Shown here: one piece after another, positions 1-11,255 of the stretch
Numbering within the stretch: the stretch's first letter is position 1
Layout of the letters: the number at the start of each line of letters is the position of its first letter
Assembly: GCF_000005505.3 (NCBI RefSeq)
Contig: NC_016132.3
Span: 46,390,914 to 46,454,913, forward strand
Direction: 5' to 3'
Origin: Brachypodium distachyon
Taxonomy: Eukaryota; Streptophyta; Magnoliopsida; Poales; Poaceae
Length of the DNA: 64,000 nt
Notes under the pieces: generated by a model
Told to the model about the DNA's origin: nothing
Database searches by the model: none
What the model saw: the letters and a program-made list of their open reading frames with translations, nothing else
Translations under genes and position numbers: made by a program

Positions 1-2225
1 GCCCGGCCGGCGTGGCAAGGCAAGGCACCAAGACCCAAACCGGGCCGGGGCACCTCGCAACTCGCATACGTACTCCGTGGAGAGAGAAGCAATGGGTGGG
101 ATGAGATCGATGTGTGTACGAATTGGGCTGTCTGGGGCATGCATGCATGCGTATAAAAACAGAGTGCTACAGCTAGCGAGGAGGGGGGGGTTAAAAGAGG
201 AGGAGGAAAAGGGCCCTCCGCTCGTAGGAATAGCCAGGAGCGCCAGTCAGCGTGCAGTACTGGTGTTACGTCCACCTCACTTTCTCCCTCGCTTTTATCG
301 GGCGTGGGTCACAGTCGCAGCTGCTAGCTAGCTAGCTGATCCTTGCAGTAGGCAGCTGCTGATGGCCCTGCCCAGCCTGCTAACCCTGTTCCATTCCCTG
401 GATGGCTGGACCGTGTCCATGCCTCTGGCTGCTGACTTCAAAGCACGGGTTTCGCTACGAAAAAAATCATGGCGTGACCAACTTTTGATGGGTACACGTG
501 GCCCTGGAATCATAAATTTTTATGTTTTTCGTCCCCCGCAAATATCATGCGGGTAAAGCAGGGAATGGAGTATAAGTTTAAGATCGAAAAAACGGCCATT
601 TGCGTGCAAGAAAAATATAGCCCTAGCCATCGAACTATACAAATGTTGACCGTAGAATAATAAGTAGCACGTTTAAAAGGAAATATGAATGTATTTTGAC
701 ATGTCTAATATTCTGTTTCCAATATACACTACAATACTCGTGCAATTGTGCCTCCTACAAACTGAAAACTGTTGAAGCAACAAGTTTTGAACGTGATGAA
801 TATCGTCGCCACCAATTGAGACCCTTACAAAAGTAAGGACACTTCCATATGAATTATACAGGCTTGTGAAACTTGAATATTCAACAATCAACATGTTGTA
901 TATCATATAATCTGATGAGTGGGTATGCTACCTTTTCACTGTACCACATTTTACATTTCCGGATATTCTTTTTTGTATAGTATCAGTTAAACATTTGAGG
1001 AATGTATTTTTGTAAGGATATTTGTACCAAAAATATCCATATGCAATTTTCCATAAAGACCTGACTTTCTAGAAATCATGTAGTCAAACTGTATCATTAG
1101 ATTGCCTTGAAAATGTAGTATGGAAAAAAAATAACTTGGAAAAAAATTGCATGATTACAACTACTTGGTTAACTGCCAATACATAACCTAGTTTGCGAGA
1201 TTAGGGGCACTTGATAACAAATCTAACTGATCGAGCCCAGTAATCAGTCGTCACTTGACAAATCTAACTGATCAAGACAACCGATCAGTTGCCACTTGGC
1301 AAACCAGGATGACGACCTAGTCGATGAAGTACAACCAGCCCGACTAGCGACAAATGGCTCACTCTCTCATTCGTCTTCTCCTCTATTTCACTCTTTCTGT
1401 TTCTTTTCTTGTTGCATGTGAAGGAGAACCAGAGCTCAGCGGCGGCTGTGGAAGGAAGGTAGTTCAATGGGGTCACTCGACGGTTCGAGTACCACGTGAG
1501 GAATCATCAAACTCTACACTCTCCCTTGTATGGTGAGTTCAACCATTGAGATTAGTAGTGGCGAAGGTAGAAAACCAGATCATTTGGTTCATTCCCGTTA
1601 TTTATGTTGCATGTTTTCAATAACATGCAAATAAAAAACTAAATTAGCGAAGGATTTAATTATTTCATTGGGTTCAAATGGTTATACACCAGATCCCCCA
1701 CTGGAGATTAGGGTTTTGTTTTATTAAAGCATCGCTTGACATCCACACGTATGTGATGTATATTTGGACTATGGGTCATTTTGTCCTAAGTCTGCGTATT
1801 GATAGTGCTCATTTATGTCTAAAGTTAGGCGAAGGAACTAGCAAATGAGTCCCACAAGTAAGAGAGGTAAGAACGTCAAACTTGCGTTTTTTGATATGTG
1901 TAAAAAACACGTGTACGGAGTATATTCTTTTTTAAAGGAGGGGATACAGTGAAAATGTATCAGCAAAGCAATTAACCAACTCAGTATATAATTTATAAAA
2001 AGAATCATCAACTTGAGGTATACGACTGCGTATCAAAGACCTATGAACTTTGGCGATATATGATCAAATCCTCGCGATTTGCTTTTTTAGGGAAAATTCC
2101 TCACGATTTCTTCCCGATAGAAAGAACGAGTTTGGAAGGGATTGGGTTAGAAAGAAGTCGTCGGGTGTAAGCGAACATAATAAAATTCTATACGACCCGT
2201 TGCACCGGCGACCTAGTCGTGGATA
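1..2225. other. Left-edge intergenic DNA, no gene recognised
   Basis: I see no coding region with a recognisable family signature in this stretch. The open frames here are short and low in complexity. The first 350 bases are GC-rich with CTAGCTAGC runs and a TATA-like TATAAAA near 151, which would fit the promoter or leader of a gene, but no coding exon follows that I can support. The remainder is AT-rich intergenic sequence. Confidence 0.5.
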
Positions 2226-3025
2226 TGGATGGCAATGGGTATCCGAAACCCGAATACCCGACGGGTTTAGACCCGATTAGATGCGGGTTTGGTAAAAAAA
2301 GTTGACCCGTGGATCTGCAATTGGGAATTTTCCAGACCCAACGGGTCTGACGGGCCCGGGTCTGGTATTGCCGGACCCGAACCCGCATCCCCGCGTACCC
2401 GGTTCGTAGGCTTCAGATATGTGGACCTAGGCCCATAGTCACAAGTTAATGAATTTCAGGCCTGGCCCATCTAACTCAAACCCTACTGGCTCTTCGGCCC
2501 AATGCCCCCACATACGTAATATTCCATCCCTCCCACCCTTCCGCCGCCAGCCAGTAGTGCTCCTACCCACGAGGCACGATCGATCGTATTTCCCCTAAAC
2601 AAAACGAGGCCACGAGGTCACGCACGGCGACGGGCTCGCCTTGTCCGACGGCGGCGTCTGGAAGCACGACGATGGCTTCTCCATCTCCTTCCCTCCCTCC
2701 GCCCCTCCTCCCTATCTCTCTGGACTTTGGCCCTCCGCCTCGGCGCCGCCACCTCCGATCCAGCGCCCATCGAGGCAACATCTCGCGTCGATGTGGATGG
2801 GTCTGCTCCTAGGAGGAGGATCCTGGCGACTGCCGGCGCCTCCCGGGCTAGTCGCGCCGCCTCCGCCTGGCGCTCAAGACCGCCATGGCGCTGCTCGGCC
2901 GGCAGGATCCAGACGAACGCCTCCTTGGAGTCGGGTCGGGTAGACCCGCATACCCGCGAGACCCGAGTCGGGTCCGGGTCTGTTAAAATTATGGACCCGG
3001 CCCCGAACGCGGGGGGTGCCATCCA
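2226..3025. mobile_element. hAT-like non-autonomous DNA element with ACCCG-rich ends
   Basis: The ends carry an inverted TGGATGGCA (2226-2234 and, as TGCCATCCA, 3017-3025). For about 170 bases on the left (to about 2400) and about 90 bases on the right (from about 2925) there are many ACCCG/CGGGT copies in both orientations. Clustered short subterminal repeats next to a short terminal inverted repeat are typical of Ac/hAT-type elements of grasses. The interior is GC-rich and has no transposase frame, so the copy is non-autonomous. I could not find a matching 8-bp target duplication (left flank CGTGGATA, right flank CCCAATTT), so exact borders and the superfamily are inferences. Confidence 0.5.
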
Positions 3026-3514
3026 CCCAATTTTTCATCGATAGATCATCTAATCTAATCAGGCCAAGTCCTTTACACCTTTGCCGGGCGGGCACGGGCC
3101 CATCCCAGTATCCACGATCACGCCAGCCCATGCCTAAAACAGCCGTGGTACGTAGGATAAAATCTGACGTGAAAGAGAGAAATGAAAAAAAATCACAAGT
3201 CTTCTCTTAATTAAGAGATGATCTCTTCACAAAAATGATAAGGCAAAGATAAATCGAATTTATTATTGTACTAGATTTCACATTTTCTTAGCATTTATTT
3301 AGTTAATTTTATTTATCTAAACATTAATTTTAAGATAGAACACTAAGAGATAACCCATTGTACAATATGTTTTGTTGTCTTTTTTAATTGACGTGAAATG
3401 TCTAAGATAAAACAGTCTTGTCAACCAGTGTACGAGGCCTGACCCAATGCTGCTCTGGAGAGCTGAGACCTCCTAAAAAAACCATCAACTAGTGACGATT
3501 AAAGAAAAAAACTG

Positions 3515-4015
3515 CTAGTGACCGTAAGATGTGAATCTGCGGCAAGGCTGCGCCGTCGGCCACAGGGAGAACGAGGCCCGTTGCCGGTCCTGCCGGAGCG
3601 CGGTAGAGGCCAGCTGCATGCCTGCATCGCCCAAAGCCCTCAAAAGAAAACGAAAGCTGCATCGCCCGAATCGCCGGAGCTGAACAAGGAGAAGTCGGCG
3701 AGATCGCCGCTGACTGAGCCGCCCAAGAAGAAGCCTACCCCTATATCGAGCGCACGTGGGCACCAGACGACGAGGACCGGATACAGGGATACTCGACGCC
3801 ATGGCGGCCCACCGCAAGGAAGATCGGCGGAGCACTCTGCCAAACCTCAAGGCGCTCTTCGCCTCTCTCCACGTGGAAAGCTTCTCCTCGTGGAGCTCCT
3901 GAGGTCTTGGAGCGGGTGCGTCCGAGCATCGATGATATCAAGGCATGGGCTCTAAACTTCAAGATCAATGAGCTCAGGAAAGAGCTGAGGGATGCTATCA
4001 GGGAATCGATATATC
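3515..4015 (+). pseudogene. Unidentified gene-like relic
   Basis: This GC-rich stretch has coding-like composition. The plus-strand frame ending near 4010 reads a plausible charged helix (PEVLERVRPSIDDIKAW, then FKINELRKELRDA), but it is reached only by shifting frame from the longer open frame at 3518-3955. It stops at a splice-donor-less AT-rich region. I do not recognise the family. It may be a decayed exon or a fragment carried by an old transposon. The solo LTR lies 280 bases downstream, so the host locus may have been longer before the insertion. Confidence 0.25.
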
Positions 4016-4291
4016 CTCGTCATCTTTTTTAAAATTCTGAATGCATGTCGCCTAATATTTCTGAATTTTTTATAATTGTGGCAGCAAGTCCATGGTAAAT
4101 AATCTACTAGAAAAGTTCATGTGATTTTGCTGTAAGCCTCGAAGGCAATGTGTTTGGACTGAACCCTTTTGAGGACAATTTGAGAATTCGCTGAAATCAT
4201 CAATAAATCCACTTATCAATAGTTGTTTGCTATATTCTCCTTCTTGCAATGTACACTAGTTCAGATTGACTAACTTTGCTAGAAAAATAAC

Positions 4292-5177
4292 TGTCGCACC
4301 AGTGGCATCCAGAGTACCACCGCTACATGACGCGTGGACCACCTCGCTTGCCCCTTGGGAGGATCGCAGCTCGGGCCGCACCCCACGAGCTGCCCGGAAA
4401 GTCACCAGCACGGCAGGACTAGCCGGGCTGCGGGGGTTGCCCTAGAGGCAGCAAGAGAAATTCCGCCCGGGCGCTTCCCGGAAAGGTTACTTGCCGAGAA
4501 GGGTGTTCCCGGACGCAGGCGCCCGTTACAGGAGTGAGACCGAGTGGGCAGGACAGCAACACCACGTGGCCGCTCGGCGGGGCCCCCGTGCGCAGGGTTC
4601 GCCAGGACAAGGAGTGAAGCACACTCAAGCATTAAATGCACCGACAGAAAAGAGATTCCCCGTCCAGTCAGCCTACAGTGACTGGCCCGGTGTAAATCCT
4701 ATGCACGTAGGATCCTAGTTGCAGGGCTACCCATCCCGCATGAAAGCCAGCGCAGCGAGGGCAAGCTGTCCGAGTTCTTTGCTCGCCATTTGTCACCCAT
4801 GCACCGTGGCACATGTGGCATCCCTTTCGGTATAAAAGGAGGACCCCCGCCAGCGATCAAAGGGTTCGGTTCGGTTTGCTACTAGTTTTAGCCAGAAATA
4901 GCAAGTAGCTCTTAGCAGAACAAGAAAGAACGCCCGGGGACTTCCTCCGGCAACTTGTAAACCCTTGCTCATCGGTTAATAACAAACTCAGAAGCAGGAC
5001 GTAGGGTTTTACACCTCAGGGTAGCCCGAACCTGGGTAAAAACGATCCCGTGTTCATCGTGTCCCAGCGCTTGACATTGGCCTCGTCGGCGATCGCCGGA
5101 GCGATCCCCATCGCCCACTGGCGAACCTAAAAAGGGGTGCTCACGCATCCCCGGTGTCTGAGCCCCGTGTTACGACA
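4292..5177 (+). mobile_element. Solo LTR of an LTR retrotransposon
   Basis: The element starts TGTCG and ends CGACA, the expected inverted dinucleotides of an LTR, and is 886 bases long. It is flanked by a perfect 5-bp target duplication, ATAAC at 4287-4291 and 5178-5182. A TATA box (TATAAAAGG, from 4831) sits about 540 bases in, followed by a plausible transcription start and a U5-like 3' part. There is no internal gag-pol region and no second LTR, so this is a solo LTR left by recombination between the two LTRs of a full element. The orientation is set by the TATA box. The composition suggests a Gypsy-type family, but that is a guess without a database. Confidence 0.88.
4831..4839 (+). promoter_or_regulatory. 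TATA box inside the solo LTR
   Basis: TATAAAAGG occurs at the position expected for the U3/R border of an LTR, with a start site likely about 30 bases downstream. It could still drive read-through transcription to the right, though no gene follows within 2.5 kb on that strand. Confidence 0.6.
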
Positions 5178-5182
5178 ATAAC

Positions 5183-6672
5183 TTTCAGAACCTACTACTA
5201 CATCTTGCAAGAAATGTAGCATTTGTCCTTAGTGGGCAATGCTTCAGTATGCATTTATTCCTTTGAGATTAGGAGGAAATTTCACGACTTTCAGAACTTA
5301 ATACGACGTTCAAAATGTTTGAAACAAAGTAAAAATTTCAAAGCTGGAGCACCGAAGCAATTCTCATAAATGAAACAAAGAAAAATTGCTCATACCGTTG
5401 TAAGTACCATGTGTGTCTATGTTACCGCTAGAAGCAGGGTACTCTCTGGTCTTCTAGTACAGGCTAATTCTAGCTTCATATGTCAATCAATTCTATGGTC
5501 CTCGCGAGTTGAATTGTGCCAAATCCATTGAGCTTTGTCTTGAAATTCCAGCAGCAATATGAAGACACTTCAAAATTGAAGATAAGTCAATGTCGTGCTT
5601 ACGTGGTCTTGCGTCTATGTATTGCCGGATTTGGTAAACGTTCAGGAAGCTGGAATGACAGATGGTGCAGAAATCAGTTGCCTGCTAAAATGGGAGGTCG
5701 GGTTGAAGAATGAATCAAGTGCTCTTTTTGTTTGATGTTTTTGTTTTGCTCTGTCTATTAGAAACTGTTGAGGGCATACCTTGTTACTGCTGATTAGTGA
5801 TTAATAAGCTTAGGTTGCATGTATTCAACAGATTTAGGGGCGGAGCGCCCTGTATGGCATGCTATGGCTGATGGCATACCTCAATTTGGCCTCTTTCTAT
5901 ATCTTGTCTTAGCTATTTAAACTAGCTCAATATAACGATGACTACTTGAGTTTAGTTCTCTGCATGTAATTTGTGTTTTTTTGGTAATTCATTTTCTTTC
6001 ATTTCGGATCAAGATTTAGCAATTTCACCTGGTATTTTCAGGACGCATTAAAAAATTCTTCGCATGTTGATTATAACTTTTCAACAATAAGTATTTTATT
6101 GATTATCATCGTCACGTTAAGCAAATACAACTCGCGCGTGAGTTCAATGGCCTCTACATTACTAGATACACAACTAGAAAAGACCGCTCAAGCCTAAAAA
6201 ACAGTTTAGAGCGACAAGTACAATATTCGTAGGTAAGCACGCCACCCTACCACGCTCCAGCTACGTCAGGCTACAATAGCCAAAACCCGGTCCACTGTTC
6301 ATTATACTTGTTGGCTCTGCGCCTCCGTGTTATATATGAATTTGTTTTGCACCTTTGAACTTAGATGTATACTCGGCCACACCAAAAATTTTGTTCGTCC
6401 TCCGCCACATCTTGTTTCGGAGTTTCTACAGCTCACTCAAACTGTTTCTGCCATCTCGTTTGCTCATTTGTTTTGGTCGGCCGCCTGATTTCTCTGGTAG
6501 TCCATGTATGCATGTATTGCGCCTGTTCTTTTGTACTTTTCGTGTGCTGCTCTTAAGCGTCCTTGCTCTAGTCGTCAAGCTTGGTACATGGCCAAGATGG
6601 AGCATCCTTTCCTCTAGGGCAGGCGAGGCTCGATCTGCGCCTTGCAGTTTGCACCCTACCTTGTGTGTAAAG
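5183..6672. other. Intergenic DNA, no gene recognised
   Basis: AT-rich sequence continuing the locus interrupted by the solo LTR. The open frames are short with no family signature. I see no tRNA, terminal repeat or other element that I can define here. Confidence 0.4.
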
Positions 6673-6924
6673 GGTTGTTTAGGCAAATATTTTAAGCTTA
6701 GTTTTGTGGGTTTTAGCCTCACGAGGAGGGAACCCTTCCAGAAATTCTCAGTGGCCCATGAGGGCCAAAGAGGGGGTTTGGAAATAGTTTTCAACCAGCA
6801 ATTGACGCGCCTCGGTATAACCTCACTAGCTGCGTCATTGCCCCAAGCGCAAAGATGGTTTCAAACGTGCCCCCGGCTCCCCTTCTTATGCCTAGTGTTG
6901 TCTAACACATTTGCCTAAACAACC
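6673..6924. mobile_element. Small element bounded by a perfect 16-bp inverted repeat
   Basis: GGTTGTTTAGGCAAAT at 6673-6688 is repeated exactly in inverted orientation at 6909-6924. The enclosed 220 bases have no transposase frame. The layout fits a MITE. No convincing target duplication is visible (left flank GTAAAG, right flank GATGTG), so the superfamily is open. The 187-residue open frame that covers it is not a recognisable protein. Confidence 0.5.
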
Positions 6925-7745
6925 GATGTGGTACAATTTACGGAACAACAAACCGAGTTAAAGAATTAGAAACCAGGCAACCCAAAACAGCAGTTCACTC
7001 TTGTCTGGGCCTCATCGCGTTGTCCTTGTTAGGCCGTATAGCCCACCAGGAAACAAGAACTCAGCAGGCCAACGATGGCATCAGCTCCCTTCTATTTGGG
7101 CTGCCCTATTGTGTACAAAAATACTGCCAAGACTTTGCTCTCCTCTCTCTCTCGGAAACAAGAAGGCAAGACCTACTCTACTCTATCAGTCTATTGGCAA
7201 ACGTAATAATCCATGATTCCATCAATGACACAAACTCGGTTACAGTTAGGTTAATCCTGGATGCTAGTACAACTTGAATCGCTCTGCCATTTACATGAAT
7301 CTTATTATGGAAATGAACCGAGTGAACAACACAAATTTTCCCTTTACCGCACGATAAGTCCTTCAACCATGCAAAGAACGATTAATTGGTGTACAATATT
7401 AAACGTCACAATTCTTATTATGGAACAATTAACAGATCATTAAACAAAAAATTGGAGTATGTCAAGGTACTTGTGTACACGTATAATAATGAACAAATTA
7501 ACGACGTCGGTCCCTACGCTTCATCATCGATCTGTGCAGCCATGCACTCCGAACTCCTCTTATTGTCCAGTAGTACGTACCTTTTAGGAAAGCTTATACC
7601 CGTAGTAACATCGTTGTCCCAGTGCCATTATCTGCAGCCTGCCACACTCTCAGTACTCTCTCCTGGCCTCTAACCTAGTAGTAATGTGGGTATATATCAG
7701 TCAAGAATATAATTTCTTTGCTTTAGTTGGCTTTGTACTTCTTGA

Positions 7746-10700
7746 TCAGGGGCCAAAGCCTGTCCCTCCCGTGTGCACCTCAAAGTTAGGCATCAAGTGA
7801 GCAGCAGCAGCAGCCGCCGCCGCCGCGGCTGCCGCCCTGTTGTTAGGAGGAGCCGCCTGGCTGCTGTACCCGATTAGTGCCGGGCTGTAGAAATCTACCA
7901 TCCCTGGAGTTTCCTTCAGCATGCTGTTGTTGGTGTTATTGTTGCCACCATCGTTCTGACGGTGGTGGTGCTCAGCAGCTGCAGCGGCAGCGGCGCCACT
8001 CTTGATGCTGCTCCCGGCGGCTGCTGCGCCCGTGGAGCCACCGCATTGCCGCGGTTGCGTCTGGAAGAAGACCTTGGAGACGACGAGCTCGCCGTCCTTC
8101 TCTTCCTCGTCGGAGCCCAGGTGGTACTGGTGCATCACCCAGTTGGTCTTCTCCGGCTTCCGCTGCTTGCCGTAGTTGGTGTAGAGGACCAGGATCTTCT
8201 TGTAACCCTTGAGCTTCCCGTCGGTGAACACGGGGCGGGTCTTGCCCGTCTTGTGCCACCGCGTCTCGCCGCCTTGCTCGTCGGTGTGCACCTTCCGCCG
8301 CTTCCGAGTGCCCGTCGTGTACGCCTTCGATGGACGGTGGAAGAAGTGACGGATTAGGCCGTCCTTGCCGACTCCTGGAACCAACAATGTAAAATGATCA
8401 TGTTGCGGATGGTTACAGGTGTAAAATTCGTCCAATGCATGAAACTTGCATGTGTGCAAGATGACCAAATGACTTCACTTTTTTTACTACACGTGGCCAA
8501 ATATATACTCCCTCCGTCCCATATTAATTGTAGCAGCTTTGTCTAAATACTATGTATCTACACACCTCATGCATATTTAGACAAAGTTGTGACACTTAAA
8601 ATGGAATGGAGTGAGTAGTTATATATGTACCATGCATGAACCTAAGCAAATGGGCCAAATTTATGGCGTTTAAGAACTGCTTCCATCCTTCAATTTTGTA
8701 AGAACCCTAGCTTGTATTTTGATGACGAACTGTCAGTCTTCAAATTTTTGACACCATATATTTTGATGCCTAACCTATATATTTTATTGGTTTAAATGGA
8801 TTACTGATAATACAAATTGAGATCTGAAAATGTGTGAATGTCTAATAAATAGGGGATGCAAGGAGTATTTCAGTGCACTACTTAATTATACTTCCTTGGA
8901 TTGATGAATAACATTTTCTAGTCAAATTAAACACTTATATCTTCTTAAATATTTGTATATCTTTTACCTAGAAATCATCAGATTGCATAGATTGACCTCA
9001 AATATTAAGATGTCGCCACATAAATGTCCGCAGTTTTCCGTGGTCAATACTCAAAAACAACGTTTTGAAGTGTCAAAAAAGTGTCAGTTTTTGTGATATG
9101 GAGCACACATTTTATTTGCTTTCTCTGTATGCATGTATATAACTTTATTTTCTTTTGCAGGAATGTATGATCTGTCCTTTTTGTACATAAAAAACTAATT
9201 GAACTAGACTTATAAAATTCGTAGACATGGAAAAAATCTACACCGTAACAAAAAAAAAGGGACCTATTTTTCCCCATACGCCGTTGATCGTGATAGTTTG
9301 TCGATACAAACCCGTTTACCTAGTCCATCCTCCCGAGATGTTCCACCACACTACAGTCTCGGCACCCAAAAAAAGTCTAACTAGAGCGAATATGAAGTTG
9401 TAAATTTTAAAGATCATAGTTCCAAGAAATCATATTGTAAGACATTAAGAATTAATCTTGCCTTAAAAAGGATCTTGCGAATGGTTTCTACATAAACCTA
9501 TGAATAAATAAAGGCACAAATAAGATGCTTATCCAGAATATCTATATACATTTCTACTAAAAACACTGCATGCAGCGTGCATATTTTCACTTTCTCTGTG
9601 AGGAATAATAATATTAGGAAGATATCATTCACTCATCCCTATTTTAGTTTAATATTCCATCACAATATTAAAAAAAATCTGAGAGAATTAGCAATGAAAT
9701 AAAATACATGCATGCGTGATCAACCAACCCACCCGTGGTTCTTTATCTTGTTTGCACGGAATGTATATTCAAAATTAATTAGGTCTTGAGGAAAAGATAA
9801 TGCATTTCTCAAAAACAGAAACAGTGTAAATCTGTAATGGTTTGGTATATATATTGTCGTTTCAAAAAAAAATGCAATAACTCTTCTACAATAAATTAAT
9901 ATATGGGTGTTTGGTCGATGCAGAGCAGAGTCCCCAGCTGGGTGCTCACTTAAATAAAATAGTACGTATCATTAAGGTGCTATTATTTGCAAATACATGA
10001 CTAGCTAACCTAGCTACATGCACAAATACATATATAGATTACGGGATCGATCACCTAACAACTTTCAGATACTAATAAAACCAATATATAGTGCAGCTAA
10101 AAGAAAGAAGATGAGGAAACCAATCCCTATCCCACGAGTCGTTTCAAATTAAGTTCATACTTCCTTTGGTCAGTTGTTGCGTGCATCTTGCATGACGTAG
10201 ACATGTGATGGGGCATTCTGTTGTCTCAGTCTCTTGTTCTAGAGTGTACAAAAACTCATGCCAATTAGGAGAAGCAATTACTTGAAAGGCAACCTTTCTC
10301 AGTATTTATACGGCATCGTGTACAAATACAAATGCTTATGGACTAACTCGGCACACGCATATATAAAAAGCACAATTAAACAAATATACGTACCCAACAT
10401 AATATTTTTGGCAACTCAACATACATACAGTATACACTGAATTTCTACGACGCATATATACATGATGATTAATTGATATTTGAAGCAAGGACACCAAACT
10501 GAAAACGACGCAAACCCAGATTTCATATCAAAACAAGGAGTTTTAGACGCAGAGTTAATCTACATATAACACGGCCGGGTTCGTGCGCGCCAGATCCGTG
10601 ACGGATCAACAAATTTCTCTGTCGATCGGTCGGCCTCGACCAGTCCTAATCGATCCGGGATCTTTTGAAATTTTATTACGCTCTCGCTAGCTGCTAGCTG

Positions 10701-11255
10701 CAGCTGTTTGGCCGACGCAATGCAAGCGCACAACCAACACAGGTAGGAGTACGTAATTAAACAGTAAACACAAACGTGGCAGGTATAGTATACCTGGGAG
10801 CCTCTCGGGATGGGTGTAGCAGATGCCGTTCTCTCCCTCGATTGCCGGGATGAACTCGTCGACGAGCGGGTGGAGCTTGCGCGTGTCGGGCCTGGCCTTC
10901 CCCTCCAGGTGCTCCAGCAGCTCCTGGTCCGTCGGGTCGAACTTCACCCCCGCCGGAAGCCCCGGCAGATCCTGTATCGTCGCCGCAGCCTGCAACTGAC
11001 CGGCCGGTCATATATATTGTCAGTTGTTGTTACGACTCAGTCAGTTGACACGATCGAATCCAGTTAATTATTTACCTGTTCATACTGCGCGTGGTGGCCG
11101 CAAGCGGGGCACGTCCTGACGAGGCTGACGTGGGAGGAGGCCTGCTGCTGCTGTTGCTGTTGCTGCTGCTTCTTGGCCGCTGCCGCGACGGCCGCGGCGG
11201 AGGCCAGGTTGTTCTCCACGGCGCGCACGTCGTTGAAGCTATTGCACCATGTCAT
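7746..11255 (-). CDS. SND2: NAC domain transcription factor, SND2/NAC073 group
   Basis: Three exons on the minus strand: 11255-11076, 10989-10794 and 8374-7746, with GT-AG introns; the predicted protein is 334 residues. The opening MTWCN, the Cys pair (C49, C52) and the NAC domain from about residue 67 ([17 protein letters not shown], then [11 protein letters not shown], then [18 protein letters not shown] and [10 protein letters not shown]) match the SECONDARY WALL-ASSOCIATED NAC DOMAIN 2 group (Arabidopsis NAC073 and relatives). Such proteins bind DNA in the nucleus and act downstream of the master secondary-wall NACs; which paralogue this is needs a tree. There is a run of nine Gln at residues 30-38 and a run of about twelve Ala near the C terminus. 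Intron 2 (8375-10793, 2.4 kb) is long and carries a Stowaway MITE. Start chosen because MTWCN is conserved in the family. Confidence 0.92.
8508..8615. mobile_element. Stowaway-type MITE in intron 2 of the NAC gene
   Basis: The left end is CTCCCTCCGTCCC and the right end is its degenerate inverse, and TA dinucleotides flank both sides (8506-8507, 8616-8617), as in Tc1/mariner-derived Stowaway elements. It is 108 bases long with paired ACTTTGTCTAAAT-like arms and no coding capacity. Confidence 0.85.

Noticed and set aside
6355..6918. A 187-residue plus-strand open frame
   Set aside because: No conserved domain; it runs through an inverted-repeat element and has no splice or promoter context.
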